NCBI GenBank assembly: GCA_034112445.1
Contig: JAWUVI010000028.1
Coordinates: 1-64,000 of the forward strand
Source of the DNA: Pelagadaptatus sp034112445
GTDB lineage: Bacteria; Pseudomonadota; Gammaproteobacteria; Pseudomonadales; Cellvibrionaceae
Length of the DNA: 64,000 nt
Direction of reading: 5' to 3'
In this document: piece by piece, positions 25,332-34,192 of the stretch
How the letters are laid out: every line of letters starts with the position of its first letter
How positions within the stretch are numbered: position 1 is the first letter of the stretch
The notes under the pieces: generated by a model
Seen by the model: only the letters and a program-made list of their open reading frames with translations
Databases searched by the model: none
Told to the model about the DNA's origin: nothing
Made by a program: the position numbers and the translations under genes

Positions 25332-26162
25332 ATGCGTATATTTATAACGGCTTCACTCATTATTTTTCAATTACTGTCTTTTTCTGCGATTGCACAACAC
25401 GAAGGCCTAACTAATGAAATGAGGGGTAAGGTTGCCGTCATTACAGGCTCTAGCAGTGGTCTTGGTCTGGAGTTAACCAAGTTAGCTATAGCTAATGAAA
25501 TGCACCTAGTGCTGGTCGATATTAACCCAGAAGTTTCTAATCAAGTGGTTGAGCAGTATCTGCTCGATGGTGGTAAGGCGGTGAGTGTACATGCTGACTT
25601 ATCTGATCCAACACAAAGAAGTACCATAATTGAAGGTGCGATAAATCAATTTGGGAAAGTCGATTATTTATTCAATAACGCTGGTTATGCGTATATGTCG
25701 AGCTTGGCTGACCATGATATGGCTGAAGCCAAAAGACTCTTTGAAGTAAATTATTGGGCCTATGTTGATCTCTCGCAAAGGGCTTTGCCACACATGATTA
25801 AGAACGGCCGTGGACACATTATCAATACGGTATCAGTTCTTGGTGTCATACCAGGGGGAGCTCAAATGGGTCCTTATGCGGCCACTAAGCATGCGCTAGT
25901 CGGCTTCTTTCAATCAACTGCAACTGAACTTAAGGGAAGTGGAGTGCATGTCAAACTAGTTTGCCCCGGCGGTATGAAAACCAACATTATTCCAAACGCC
26001 AGAGGAAAATATGTCGATCAAATGCAGCATGTTGATGATAATTGGGAGCCGCCTGTAATTGTTGCAAAACAAATTTTTGAAAACCTGCACGACGGAAAAA
26101 TATTGCAATATCCTAGTATCGCCGAAGGTATGTATAAACAGTATCTGCAAACGGTAATGTAA
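25332..26162 (+). CDS. Short-chain dehydrogenase/reductase with an N-terminal signal-like segment
   Basis: From ATG 25332 the protein is 276 aa. A classical SDR core begins at KVAVITGSSSGLG, with LFNNAG, the Ser in INTVSV and the YAATK catalytic pair. Before this comes MRIFITASLIIFQLLSFSAIA, which looks like a signal peptide or membrane anchor. SDRs need cytosolic NAD(P)H, so export would be odd. An internal Met just before GKVAVITG is an alternative start that would remove it. Substrate is unknown. Confidence 0.8.
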   Translation: MRIFITASLIIFQLLSFSAIAQHEGLTNEMRGKVAVITGSSSGLGLELTKLAIANEMHLVLVDINPEVSNQVVEQYLLDGGKAVSVHADLSDPTQRSTIIEGAINQFGKVDYLFNNAGYAYMSSLADHDMAEAKRLFEVNYWAYVDLSQRALPHMIKNGRGHIINTVSVLGVIPGGAQMGPYAATKHALVGFFQSTATELKGSGVHVKLVCPGGMKTNIIPNARGKYVDQMQHVDDNWEPPVIVAKQIFENLHDGKILQYPSIAEGMYKQYLQTVM

Positions 26163-26280
26163 CTAGAGACTCGGTAATATTTTGCTGTTTCAGAGCCGGG
26201 ATAATCGTTTATTTTTACAATCTCTCTCTTATTGAAGGTGTATAGTGCGGTCAGTATTTCTAACAAGATAAACGAACGAT

Positions 26281-27120
26281 ATGCCCAGCTACTACCTTCA
26301 TACTAAAAATGCTCAACAGGCGCTAGAAGCTATCTCCAAAGGGTTGCCTAGCGTCCGGCTGTCCACTGATTTAAATATATCCGAACGAGATTATTCCATA
26401 AGTAACCAAAGCTTGGTGCTCGACGAAGACAATCGACTTTCAATAACCGAACTCAAAAAAGTCGTCAAGAAGACTCAGAGGATATACCTTTGTCGTGATG
26501 GCGATATGCATGCACTTGAAGATCGTAGTTCTGGTTACTACAAACTTGTACCCACCGATGGAGCTCCTCTGCTAGAAATTAGCGGCGTTAAGATGCATAT
26601 ATCCAAGGGCACAGATCCTTTTACTAGCGCTTCTGAAATGGCGGAGCAGGCCGTGAGCAAGGGGGACAATGTGCTCGACTGCTGCAGTGGCTTGGGCTAT
26701 GCGGCCATCGCTGCTCACCGACTAGGTGCAAGCGAGGTTCTCAGTATAGAGCTAAGTCCTGAAGTCATGGGATTGCGCGAGCAGAATCCATGGTCAAAAG
26801 ATCTTGGGGAAGAGGGAATTTTGCAGATTCAAGGCAGCAGCTTTGAATTCATAACCACATTGCCTGAGATTTCTTTCGATTCGGTTATTCACGATCCACC
26901 GCGTTTTTCTCTAGCTGGTGAGCTCTATAGCGAAACTTTCTATCGGGAGATCTACCGTGTACTGCGTAAGGGCGGTCGACTTTTTCATTACACTGGTAAC
27001 CCTCATGTTGTAAATAAGGGAAGTAGTTTTGTCGACGGTGTTATCCGTCGACTCAAGGCGGCTGGTTTCAAGAATGTGAAAAAGGTCGAACATCTGATGG
27101 GGGTCAGCGCGCAGAAGTAA
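26281..27120 (+). CDS. SAM-dependent methyltransferase, class I, COG2521-like
   Basis: The 279-aa protein has a divergent N-terminal 100 residues and a class I methyltransferase core. Motif I is VLDCCSGLGYAAI, motif II SIELSP, and motif IV is SVIHDPPRFS with a DPP(R) catalytic-type loop usual in N-methyltransferases. LRKGGRLFHYTGNP follows. The layout reminds me of archaeal-type predicted methyltransferases. No substrate can be assigned. It is 65 bp upstream of the Rho-like gene on the same strand. Confidence 0.75.
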   Translation: MPSYYLHTKNAQQALEAISKGLPSVRLSTDLNISERDYSISNQSLVLDEDNRLSITELKKVVKKTQRIYLCRDGDMHALEDRSSGYYKLVPTDGAPLLEISGVKMHISKGTDPFTSASEMAEQAVSKGDNVLDCCSGLGYAAIAAHRLGASEVLSIELSPEVMGLREQNPWSKDLGEEGILQIQGSSFEFITTLPEISFDSVIHDPPRFSLAGELYSETFYREIYRVLRKGGRLFHYTGNPHVVNKGSSFVDGVIRRLKAAGFKNVKKVEHLMGVSAQK

Positions 27121-27185
27121 TAGAGTAAAGGGCTCGTATAATTCAGAGAATCACACTCATATCTTAAGGACTAAACTCCAATATC

Positions 27186-28145
27186 ATGACGAGAAAGACA
27201 TTACATTTAAAAGTAAAAAGAAATAAAGATCCCAAGCCGGTACCAACTGATGAGCCGATCGAGAATGCATTCGAAGGTGATCCTAAAAAGAGGTTTTTAA
27301 ACGGCGTAGCCATAAACCCATCTCAGTGTATTCGTCTGGAATTAGGCTCTCAGCAACTCACCGCTAGAGCTTTGGACTTGATCACGCCAATCGGTCTGGG
27401 GCAGAGAGGTTTGATCGTTGCTCCACCGGGCTGCGGGAAAACGACCTTGTTAAAACATGTTTGTCAGTCGGTGGGACAAGCTTATCCTGAGATAAAGCTT
27501 TACGCGTTACTCATCGATGAAAGACCGGAAGAAGTAACTGATTTCAAACGCAGCGTACCCGCAGAAGTTCACGCTTCGTCTTCGGATGATAGTTACAATC
27601 AACACGTTCGTGTGGCCAATGACCTAATTAATAAGGCTATGCAGGAGGCCGGTGAAGGTCATGATGTAATGATCGTCATTGACTCACTCACAAGGCTTTC
27701 GCGTGTTCATAATGCAGAAGGAAAGAGCAGCGGTCGTACTATGTCGGGCGGGGTTGACTCGAGGGCGATGGAAATACCACGAAGACTTTTTGGGGCGGCC
27801 AGAAAGATTGAGAATGGAGGATCGCTAACCATTATAGCGACCATACTCATTGATACCGGAAGCCAGATGGATCAGGTGATATTTGAAGAATTCAAAGGCA
27901 CAGGCAATATGGAAATTGTTTTATCGCGTGAGGTTGCGAACCAACGTATTTTCCCCGCCTTGGATATCTCAAAAAGCAGCACGCGTCGCGAAGAACTTCT
28001 GCTCAATTCAAAAGATCTCGAAAAGATAAGAGTTTTACGCCGGTCACTGACCAATCTTAAACCGGCACAAAGCGCCAAGAAGCTTGTAGAGCTACTTGAG
28101 AAATACCCAACGAATACAGAATTACTTTCCTTCATGGAGCAATAA
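27186..28145 (+). CDS. Rho-like hexameric ATPase lacking the N-terminal RNA-binding domains
   Basis: The 319-aa protein matches the C-terminal motor of transcription terminator Rho: P-loop APPGCGKTTLL (about residues 79-89), LLIDERPEEVTDF, the catalytic-loop region NAEGKSSGRTMSGGVDSRAMEIPRR in outline, and the Q-loop/arginine region TGSQMDQVIFEEFKGTGNME. True Rho is about 420 aa with a Rho_N helix bundle and a cold-shock-type RNA domain. Here only 45 basic residues precede the motor. A housekeeping full-length rho should exist elsewhere. The basic N-tail (KVKRNKDPK) may bind RNA. Confidence 0.88.
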   Translation: MTRKTLHLKVKRNKDPKPVPTDEPIENAFEGDPKKRFLNGVAINPSQCIRLELGSQQLTARALDLITPIGLGQRGLIVAPPGCGKTTLLKHVCQSVGQAYPEIKLYALLIDERPEEVTDFKRSVPAEVHASSSDDSYNQHVRVANDLINKAMQEAGEGHDVMIVIDSLTRLSRVHNAEGKSSGRTMSGGVDSRAMEIPRRLFGAARKIENGGSLTIIATILIDTGSQMDQVIFEEFKGTGNMEIVLSREVANQRIFPALDISKSSTRREELLLNSKDLEKIRVLRRSLTNLKPAQSAKKLVELLEKYPTNTELLSFMEQ

Positions 28146-28158
28146 GAGCTAAACCAAC

Positions 28159-28533
28159 ATGATTATTAAAAAGCCTTCAACCAGTAAGTTTGAGCAAGTG
28201 CGTGCAGAGCAACTTGAATACAACGCCAAGCAGGAAAAGGGCTATCGTGAACAGGCGTTAAAATTATTCCCGTGGATTTGTGGCCGTTGTACTAGAGAAT
28301 TTGATCGCAAGAACCTGTCAGAGCTAACCGTGCATCATGTTGATCATAATCACGACAGCAATCCCAGTGACGGTAGCAACTGGGAGCTGCTGTGTATTTA
28401 TTGTCATGATGAAGAACATACAAAATTTGAGAATCTTGTGCGCTATGGCAGTACGACAGCCACCGAAGTAAAAGCTGCTACCTATAATCCGTTTGCCGAC
28501 TTGAAAGAAAAAATGGGGGGGGAGACGTTATGA
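28159..28533 (+). CDS. yajD: YajD-family HNH nuclease-like protein
   Basis: The 124-aa protein carries CGRCTREF and LLCIYCHDEEH as zinc-binding Cys pairs and TVHHVDHNHDSNPSDGSNW as the HNH core, the pattern of E. coli YajD. Function is not established for the family. It lies 13 bp after the Rho-like gene and its stop overlaps the patatin start. An 8-G run (28515-28522) ends the gene. Confidence 0.85.
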   Translation: MIIKKPSTSKFEQVRAEQLEYNAKQEKGYREQALKLFPWICGRCTREFDRKNLSELTVHHVDHNHDSNPSDGSNWELLCIYCHDEEHTKFENLVRYGSTTATEVKAATYNPFADLKEKMGGETL

Positions 28534-29426
28534 AATGGAATCCGTTTAATACCTCTATTGGCTTGGCACTCGGTGGCGGCGCGGCAAAAGGAATCGCCCA
28601 TATTGGTGTACTTAAAGCTTTTGAAGAAGAACAGGTGAAAATCTCATATTTATCTGGCACTAGTATTGGCGCCTTGGTTGCCTCTTATTATGCTTTTGGT
28701 AAAAGCGCTAGCGATATTTTGGAGCTGGGCGAGCAGCTAAGTTTTAAACGCATGACGAGCTTTAATTTATTGAGAATGGGTGGGGTATTTACGACCGACC
28801 AAATACGCACAATGATCCACCGTGATTTGGGTGACGTATCCATAGAATCAGCAAAAATCCCCTTGGCTATATGCACTACCGATATTGTAAGTGGCGAACA
28901 GGTGGTGTTTGAAAAAGGCAATTTGGCCGATGCTGTTTGTGCTTCTGTTGCCGTTCCGGGCATTTTTGTTCCTGTTGAAGTAAATGGCCGCACGCTAGTC
29001 GATGGCGGTATTGTGGAAAACGTGCCGGTTTCGCTACTTGAAGATATGGGTGCCGGTATTATTGTGGGAGTCGATCTTAATGGGGTAAAAGAATACCCTA
29101 AACCATCAGGCATGATGGATGTGTTAAGTAATGCGGTTGATATTTGTATCGATTTAAAAACTCGCGATCAATTGAAGCGTGCCGATATTGTAGTCTCCCT
29201 TGATTTGACTCATTACAGCAGAAGTGACAATACCCACTGTATTGATCAGCTTATGTTAGAAGGGTACTACCCTATGAAAGCTAAAATACAAAAGTTGCTC
29301 TGGTTTAAACGAGCGAATATCCTACGCTTTTTGATTAAAATACTACTAGAAATTATCCCGCTCAAAATACCTGAACTTATCAAACGACAAATCAGGTCAA
29401 CACTGCCTATTATCAAAATAAAGTAA
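28530..29426 (+). CDS. Patatin-like phospholipase (RssA-type)
   Basis: The 298-aa protein has the oxyanion loop GGGAAKGIAHIG, the nucleophile GTSIG (Ser45) and the dyad Asp in VDGGIVENVPV, so it should be an active Ser-Asp acyl hydrolase. RssA-type patatins of bacteria are soluble lipases. The hydrophobic C-terminal 60 residues rich in Leu, Ile and Lys may touch membrane. The ATG overlaps the yajD stop by 4 bp, with the G-rich run acting as the ribosome site. Confidence 0.9.
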   Translation: MKWNPFNTSIGLALGGGAAKGIAHIGVLKAFEEEQVKISYLSGTSIGALVASYYAFGKSASDILELGEQLSFKRMTSFNLLRMGGVFTTDQIRTMIHRDLGDVSIESAKIPLAICTTDIVSGEQVVFEKGNLADAVCASVAVPGIFVPVEVNGRTLVDGGIVENVPVSLLEDMGAGIIVGVDLNGVKEYPKPSGMMDVLSNAVDICIDLKTRDQLKRADIVVSLDLTHYSRSDNTHCIDQLMLEGYYPMKAKIQKLLWFKRANILRFLIKILLEIIPLKIPELIKRQIRSTLPIIKIK

Positions 29427-29547
29427 CATCCTTTAAAACCACCTGATATTTCTGCTATTTTAATATATTGACCTTTAAAGTTTTGTGTTTTCAGGCCGAA
29501 TAATCGATGACAGGGTTGTTTTGATTTAATTTAATAAGGTGGTGGTA

Positions 29548-30867
29548 ATGTTTGGGTTTACATCTAAAGCTAATAATGAAGTTCAAGCACTCTTGGATCA
29601 GGAAATCCAGAGGTCTGCAGAGGTAAGTGCTCAGCTAGATGCGATAGGTCGGGCCATGGCCACTATAGAATTCAAACCTGACGGAACGATAATAACAGCC
29701 AATGACAACTTTCTTGCAGTCATGGGTTTTAATCTTGAAGATATAGAAGGGAAGCATCATTGTATCTTTTGTGATCCGAGTTATACCAAGACTAATGAAT
29801 ATCAAGAATTTTGGAGTAATTTAAATTCCGGAGAATTGGTCAGAGGGCAATTTGAGCGCTTTACCAAAACTGGAGATTCCTTGTGGCTTGAAGCATCCTA
29901 TAATCCTGTTTATTCTGCGGCAGGTGAGTTGATTAAAGTGGTCAAGTTTGCGACTGATATCACAGAGCAGGTTGAAGAAGCACAGGAGCAAAAAAGTATC
30001 ATCAATGCTCTTGATCGTGCCATGGCAATGATTGAGTTCGATAGTAGCGGCCATATATTAACGGCTAATGAAAACTTTCTGGTTACAGCTGGCTATAGCC
30101 TAGACGAGCTTAAGGGCAAGCATCATCGGATTTTTTGTGAAGAAAGTTTATATAAATCAACTGAATATCAACAGTTTTGGCAAAAGCTAAATGCTGGTGA
30201 ATTTGTTTCAGGTCAGTTCAAACGCTTAAATAGCCACGGCGACATTATTTGGCTTGAAGCGAGTTATAACCCCATCTTTGATGTTAAGGGTAATTTATCT
30301 AAAATTGTTAAGTTTGCTTCTGATATAACAGAGCGTGTAACAACCGCTAATGCCGCACAAGATAAAGCCTATACGACATCCTTAGAAACAGATAAGTCGG
30401 CACAAGAAGGTGCTGGTGTTGTACAAAAAACTATTAGTTTGATGAAGTCTTTATCGCAAGATATTCAAACGGCCTCGACAAATTTAGATGAGCTTAACAA
30501 GCAGGCCGATCAAATTAATAATATTGTTAATACGATTAGCAGCATAGCGGATCAAACAAATTTACTGGCTCTTAATGCGGCGATTGAAGCCGCCCGAGCA
30601 GGTGAGCAAGGTCGTGGATTTGCCGTGGTGGCTGATGAAGTTCGTCAACTGGCCGCGCGTACTTCTACCTCTACTACCGAAATTGGTGATGTGGTTAATA
30701 AAAATTTGGAACTGTCTAAAGCCGTCACTAGCACCATGGAAAGTAGTTTGGCACTAGTAGATTCTGGTGTTGAAGAAGTAGAGCGTCTTAGTGATGTGAT
30801 TTCAGATATAAATAAGGGTGTTAGCTCAATTGTTGAAGTCATTAATAGCCTAAATACAAAAAAGTAA
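29548..30867 (+). CDS. Soluble chemoreceptor with two PAS domains (BdlA/Aer-like)
   Basis: The 439-aa protein has no membrane helix. PAS1 (about residues 30-135) and PAS2 (about 155-260) are duplicates with matching KHH(C/R)IFC and LWLEASYNP / IWLEASYNP. The methyl-accepting tip IADQTNLLALNAAIEAARAG follows. BdlA of Pseudomonas, a biofilm-dispersion regulator that senses via PAS domains, has this PAS-PAS-MCP order. The His and Cys in KHHxIFC could be a cofactor site, but I cannot say haem or flavin. AAGG precedes ATG 29548. Confidence 0.88.
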   Translation: MFGFTSKANNEVQALLDQEIQRSAEVSAQLDAIGRAMATIEFKPDGTIITANDNFLAVMGFNLEDIEGKHHCIFCDPSYTKTNEYQEFWSNLNSGELVRGQFERFTKTGDSLWLEASYNPVYSAAGELIKVVKFATDITEQVEEAQEQKSIINALDRAMAMIEFDSSGHILTANENFLVTAGYSLDELKGKHHRIFCEESLYKSTEYQQFWQKLNAGEFVSGQFKRLNSHGDIIWLEASYNPIFDVKGNLSKIVKFASDITERVTTANAAQDKAYTTSLETDKSAQEGAGVVQKTISLMKSLSQDIQTASTNLDELNKQADQINNIVNTISSIADQTNLLALNAAIEAARAGEQGRGFAVVADEVRQLAARTSTSTTEIGDVVNKNLELSKAVTSTMESSLALVDSGVEEVERLSDVISDINKGVSSIVEVINSLNTKK

Positions 30868-31146
30868 ATGACCCTTTAGCTTGATGAATTCAGTTTTACT
30901 GTGGACCTGTATTGTCTTTTGTCGGAAACGGGTTTCCGGTTTTCTATAGGTTATCCGTTGCCATGTGTTTGATTTTTTAAGTGCGGGAAGGTTTTTTATT
31001 ATGAGCTTTCCATAGCTCAAATCTATAATTTCTTGGTTTTCCCATTCCTTGAGATTCTTGTTTACCGCCTGTCTTGAGGCAGCCACCATAAAACTGATGT
31101 CTTCCTGTGTAATCCTAAAGCTAAAACGAATGCCGTCAGATTGTTC
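30850..31146 (-). pseudogene. Crp/Fnr-family regulator fragment, C-terminal HTH only
   Basis: On the minus strand an open stretch from a TAG at 31147-31149 encodes DGIRFSFRITQEDISFMVAA and then SRQAVNKNLKEWENQEIIDL, the typical C-terminal winged helix of Crp/Fnr proteins. The cyclic-nucleotide-type N-terminal domain is missing. Upstream DNA to 31314 does not encode it in any frame I could read. The end overlaps the 3' end of the PAS chemoreceptor gene by 18 bp, so the fragment was probably truncated by a rearrangement. Confidence 0.7.
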
Positions 31147-31314
31147 CTACCTAGGCTGCTAGCAAGTTGATCTAAGCGAATTGTGTTTGTTTAATGGACT
31201 AGTATGTATCACATCTGGTTGAGGTTCTGGTATTAAATCGTCACAATTATGTCCGAATAACAACGCATAAATAAACCACAGAGTTTCATTTAATGATAAT
31301 TAAGAGAGGTTAGC

Positions 31315-32304
31315 ATGAGTCAATTAAATACCGCATTTATTACAGGCGCCGGTGGGTTTATAGGTAAGGTCCTGGTTCGCCAGTTGATTAAAGAGGGTGT
31401 CGGTGTTGTTGCTTTGGTGATGCCTCAAGAGCCTATACCCAGTGAGTGGGAAGGCCATGTGAGGACCGTTATTGGTGATGTTCGAAATCTAAAAGCCGTG
31501 GGTGATGAGGTAGGCCCAGTTGATGCCATTTTTCACTTGGCGGCTATCGTTAGTGATTGGGGTGGACAGCAAGAACACGTCGATATAACCGTTCATGGTA
31601 CGGAGCAGGCCATAGAATTAGCGTTAGGCTGGGATGCTCACTTTGTTGTTACCACCAGCGTTTGTGCCTATGCCAGCTCTTTAAGTCAAAGTGGCTTAAA
31701 TGAAGAAACTGCGTTGGGGGTTCCATCCTCAGCTTATGAGTTCTGCAAGCAAGAACAGGAAAGAGTTACTCATGAAGGTGTTGCTCGCGGTTTGAAAGCC
31801 ACCATTGTGAGACCTGCTAATGTGTTTGGGGTAGGTAGTCAGCATTGGGTTACTTCTCTGGTTGGTATGATGCGTGATGGCAGCCCTTGTCTTTTAGGTG
31901 ATGGCAGCAAGAATGCCGGTTTGGTACATGTTAAAAATTTGGTCACTATGTTGATTGCGGCGGCACGCTCTGATTGCACTAAAGGAGAGATTTTTGTCGC
32001 TTCTGATGGTTTTGGGGTTACCTGGAAAAATTATTTAGAGTGTCTTTCTGACGTAGCTGGAACGCCTAAACCTAAAAGTATTCCAGTGTTTGTGGCTTAT
32101 ACTTTGGCTGTTGTTCTTGAGTGGTGGGGGAGCTTGATTAAAAAGAAAGAACGTCCGCTAATGACTCGTCATTCTTATCGGTTAATGGCCAGTCCTAATG
32201 ATTTTCATCCAGCTAAGGCAAAAGAGTTGTTGGGTTATCAGCCGGTAATTAGCTTTGATGAAGCAATTGAAGAGTTGGCAGAGTCTTTCAAAGAAAAAAG
32301 CTAA
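31315..32304 (+). CDS. NAD-dependent epimerase/dehydratase (extended SDR, 3-beta-HSD-like)
   Basis: The 329-aa protein has the nucleotide loop TGAGGFIG, a VIGDVRN acidic site, the IFHLAA strand and the catalytic YEFCK (YxxxK). The late hydrophobic segment VFVAYTLAVVLEWWG suits the sterol-dehydrogenase-like branch, which often touches membrane. Substrate is unknown. AGAGAGG precedes the ATG. A perfect inverted repeat TTTCTCTTT/AAAGAGAAA stands just downstream (32321-32339). Confidence 0.85.
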   Translation: MSQLNTAFITGAGGFIGKVLVRQLIKEGVGVVALVMPQEPIPSEWEGHVRTVIGDVRNLKAVGDEVGPVDAIFHLAAIVSDWGGQQEHVDITVHGTEQAIELALGWDAHFVVTTSVCAYASSLSQSGLNEETALGVPSSAYEFCKQEQERVTHEGVARGLKATIVRPANVFGVGSQHWVTSLVGMMRDGSPCLLGDGSKNAGLVHVKNLVTMLIAAARSDCTKGEIFVASDGFGVTWKNYLECLSDVAGTPKPKSIPVFVAYTLAVVLEWWGSLIKKKERPLMTRHSYRLMASPNDFHPAKAKELLGYQPVISFDEAIEELAESFKEKS

Positions 32305-32540
32305 TTCAGCATTAATGTGGTTTCTCTTTTAAAGAGAAAAAATTATGATCCCGCATAAAAGTATTTCGCTTATATCGGTTGGGCTTGCCTGTAAAGGCTG
32401 GCTTTTCCTTCCGGCCGAATCCAAAATAAAGCCCCCTGTTATTGTTATGGAGCTCTGATTGAGCAGGTAAAATCTGAATAAGAGAAGGTCTTATCCAAAC
32501 GTTTTCTGTGTTGAAGGCCAGAAGTCGCTTTGTGCACATA

Positions 32541-33416
32541 TTAAGTGTTAGAGAGGGGATCTTCTGGTTTTATATCTAGCTCTTCCAGCATAGATATAAT
32601 TGGTCCTAGGTGAGCTGATTTATCAGCTCCTTTTGTATAAACCAAATACACATTTCTCATTGTTTCTATGGTGTTTTTGACCTCAAATAGAAGCCCATCT
32701 TTTAAATGTTGAGCGACAAGTGCTCTGGGCAAGTAGGCGGCTCCACCGTGACTCAACAAAAACTCAAGTGCTATATGGCTCTGCTCGGTATATAACACTG
32801 GCGAAACAGGCTCATCAAAAAGCCTTGTTTGCTGCATGTTGAAAGAAGTTCCCCAGTCCACAAAAACATGACCTACCGATGAGATATCTTCAACTGAAAT
32901 TCCTGATTGGCTAGAAACCATGATGAGTTGTAAATGCCCAATTCTTTTAGACTCGATATCAATATTTGTTGGTGCATCAAGAACAGTGATGATGTCAGCC
33001 CGTCCGCCGAGTAGAGATCGAATTAATTGCTGCGATGAGTTTATTTCCGTGCGTATATTCAAACTGGGAAACCGATCAGCTAATTTAGGAAGCACAGACT
33101 GTAAGAATGTATCCCAGAGGTTTGAAGTGCCTCCGAGTGCTAGCTGCATACCTTGTTTGCCAGAGGTGCCGACCTCCTGTAATGCTAATTGCCAAGTGGC
33201 CAAAAGGTTTTCGGCGTGAGGTAATAACCGCTCTCCAGCAGGGGTCAGCAAAATATTGTTTCTTTGTCGGGTAAACACTGCGGTGCCAATTATACTTTCA
33301 AGTTGTTTGACCCTTGAGCTTACGGCCGACTGAGTCAAAAAAAGATTATCAGCCGCATGTCCAAAGTGCCTTGTTTTGGCCACCTCAATAAACGTCATTA
33401 GAATGTCTGTATTCAT
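32541..33416 (-). CDS. hdfR: LysR-family regulator HdfR
   Basis: The 291-aa LysR protein begins MNTDILMTFIEVAKTRHFG with an HTH LTQSAVSSRVKQLE and VFTRQRNNILLTPAGE, which agree closely with E. coli HdfR in the parts I remember. It is divergent from a maoP gene as in E. coli. HdfR activates maoP in E. coli and represses flhDC in some enterics, so here an effect on maoP is the safe inference. Confidence 0.88.
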   Translation of the reverse strand: MNTDILMTFIEVAKTRHFGHAADNLFLTQSAVSSRVKQLESIIGTAVFTRQRNNILLTPAGERLLPHAENLLATWQLALQEVGTSGKQGMQLALGGTSNLWDTFLQSVLPKLADRFPSLNIRTEINSSQQLIRSLLGGRADIITVLDAPTNIDIESKRIGHLQLIMVSSQSGISVEDISSVGHVFVDWGTSFNMQQTRLFDEPVSPVLYTEQSHIALEFLLSHGGAAYLPRALVAQHLKDGLLFEVKNTIETMRNVYLVYTKGADKSAHLGPIISMLEELDIKPEDPLSNT

Positions 33417-33535
33417 ACACCTGTCTCAATCGATTTTTATTATCGAAACTAGAAAAAACTATTGTTTTACAGCCTTATTGTTCATATAGATACTGCTGCC
33501 AAAGCCTCTCAGGAAGATTAAGAGTATTTGTCAAT

Positions 33536-33889
33536 ATGAATAAATTCAAGCCTTTCACCGCAAATAGTAAATTCTACGCACTCGAACATTTTCCATACGG
33601 CCTTAAACGCTGTGGTGAATTTACTAAGGATCAAGCCCTGCTTTTGGAGGCTCATGGCGCTTGTTACGACGCCCTTGATACTGGCGTTTTAGAACCAAGA
33701 TGTGAAGAAGAGCAGCACTTTTTGGATGTTTGCCAAGGTAAGAAAGAAGCCGTAACGATTCATGAGAAGGTATGGCGAAAATTTTGTAAAAAAACTCAGG
33801 AGCCAAGAATTTATCAGATGTCAGATATCAGCAAAGGATCAAGTACAAGGTATAGAGAAGAGGAGATTGCAATGGACTTTGATGATTAA
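33536..33889 (+). CDS. maoP: MaoP/YifE (DUF413) macrodomain Ori protein
   Basis: The 117-aa protein starts with FTANSKFYALEHFPYGLKR and contains FTKDQALLLEAHG, typical of DUF413. In E. coli MaoP, with the DNA site maoS, keeps the Ori macrodomain organised. The gene is divergent from hdfR as in E. coli. A maoS site would be expected close by, but I could not recognise one. The location may therefore be near the replication origin. Confidence 0.88.
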   Translation: MNKFKPFTANSKFYALEHFPYGLKRCGEFTKDQALLLEAHGACYDALDTGVLEPRCEEEQHFLDVCQGKKEAVTIHEKVWRKFCKKTQEPRIYQMSDISKGSSTRYREEEIAMDFDD

Positions 33890-34192
33890 TATTTATTTGT
33901 GGTGATGATAGGAATAATGATTACATTAAGAATAAGCACCTACGAAATCATATCCCCAATATCTACTCGCAAACGGTTAACTTCAATTATACTTGTGAAA
34001 TAACTTAGCCTCCTATTGACCAGACAAGTATTATTGTTAATTTTTTATCATGGCGGCCGCTATAGTTTATATCACAGAGCAGGCCCATAGCCCCTCTGAT
34101 CTACTTTAGACGTCAAGCAGTCAAAGCATTGCCATCAACTGCTATTAGAACGTCAAATCACTAATATCGACTATAAGAGGCTAAAGAGCACC
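33890..34192. other. Intergenic region, no gene seen
   Basis: The 303 bp between maoP and the sCache chemoreceptor show no convincing open frame, RNA or hairpin. A maoS-type site might be in this region or in the hdfR-maoP gap. Confidence 0.45.

Noticed and set aside
26281..29426. Methyltransferase, Rho-like, HNH and patatin genes as a firm defence system
   Set aside because: Each has plausible housekeeping relatives (COG2521-like, YajD, RssA), and without conserved neighbourhood evidence the claim is kept only as a possibility within the Rho finding.
32312..32539. 75-aa minus-strand frame between the epimerase and hdfR
   Set aside because: It has no ribosome site, an odd composition, and lies immediately downstream of hdfR in what is more likely its untranslated end.
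34051..34070. GCGGCCGC sequence in the maoP-chemoreceptor gap as a cloning scar
   Set aside because: It is a single NotI-type palindrome in otherwise natural sequence, with no vector or adaptor sequence around it.
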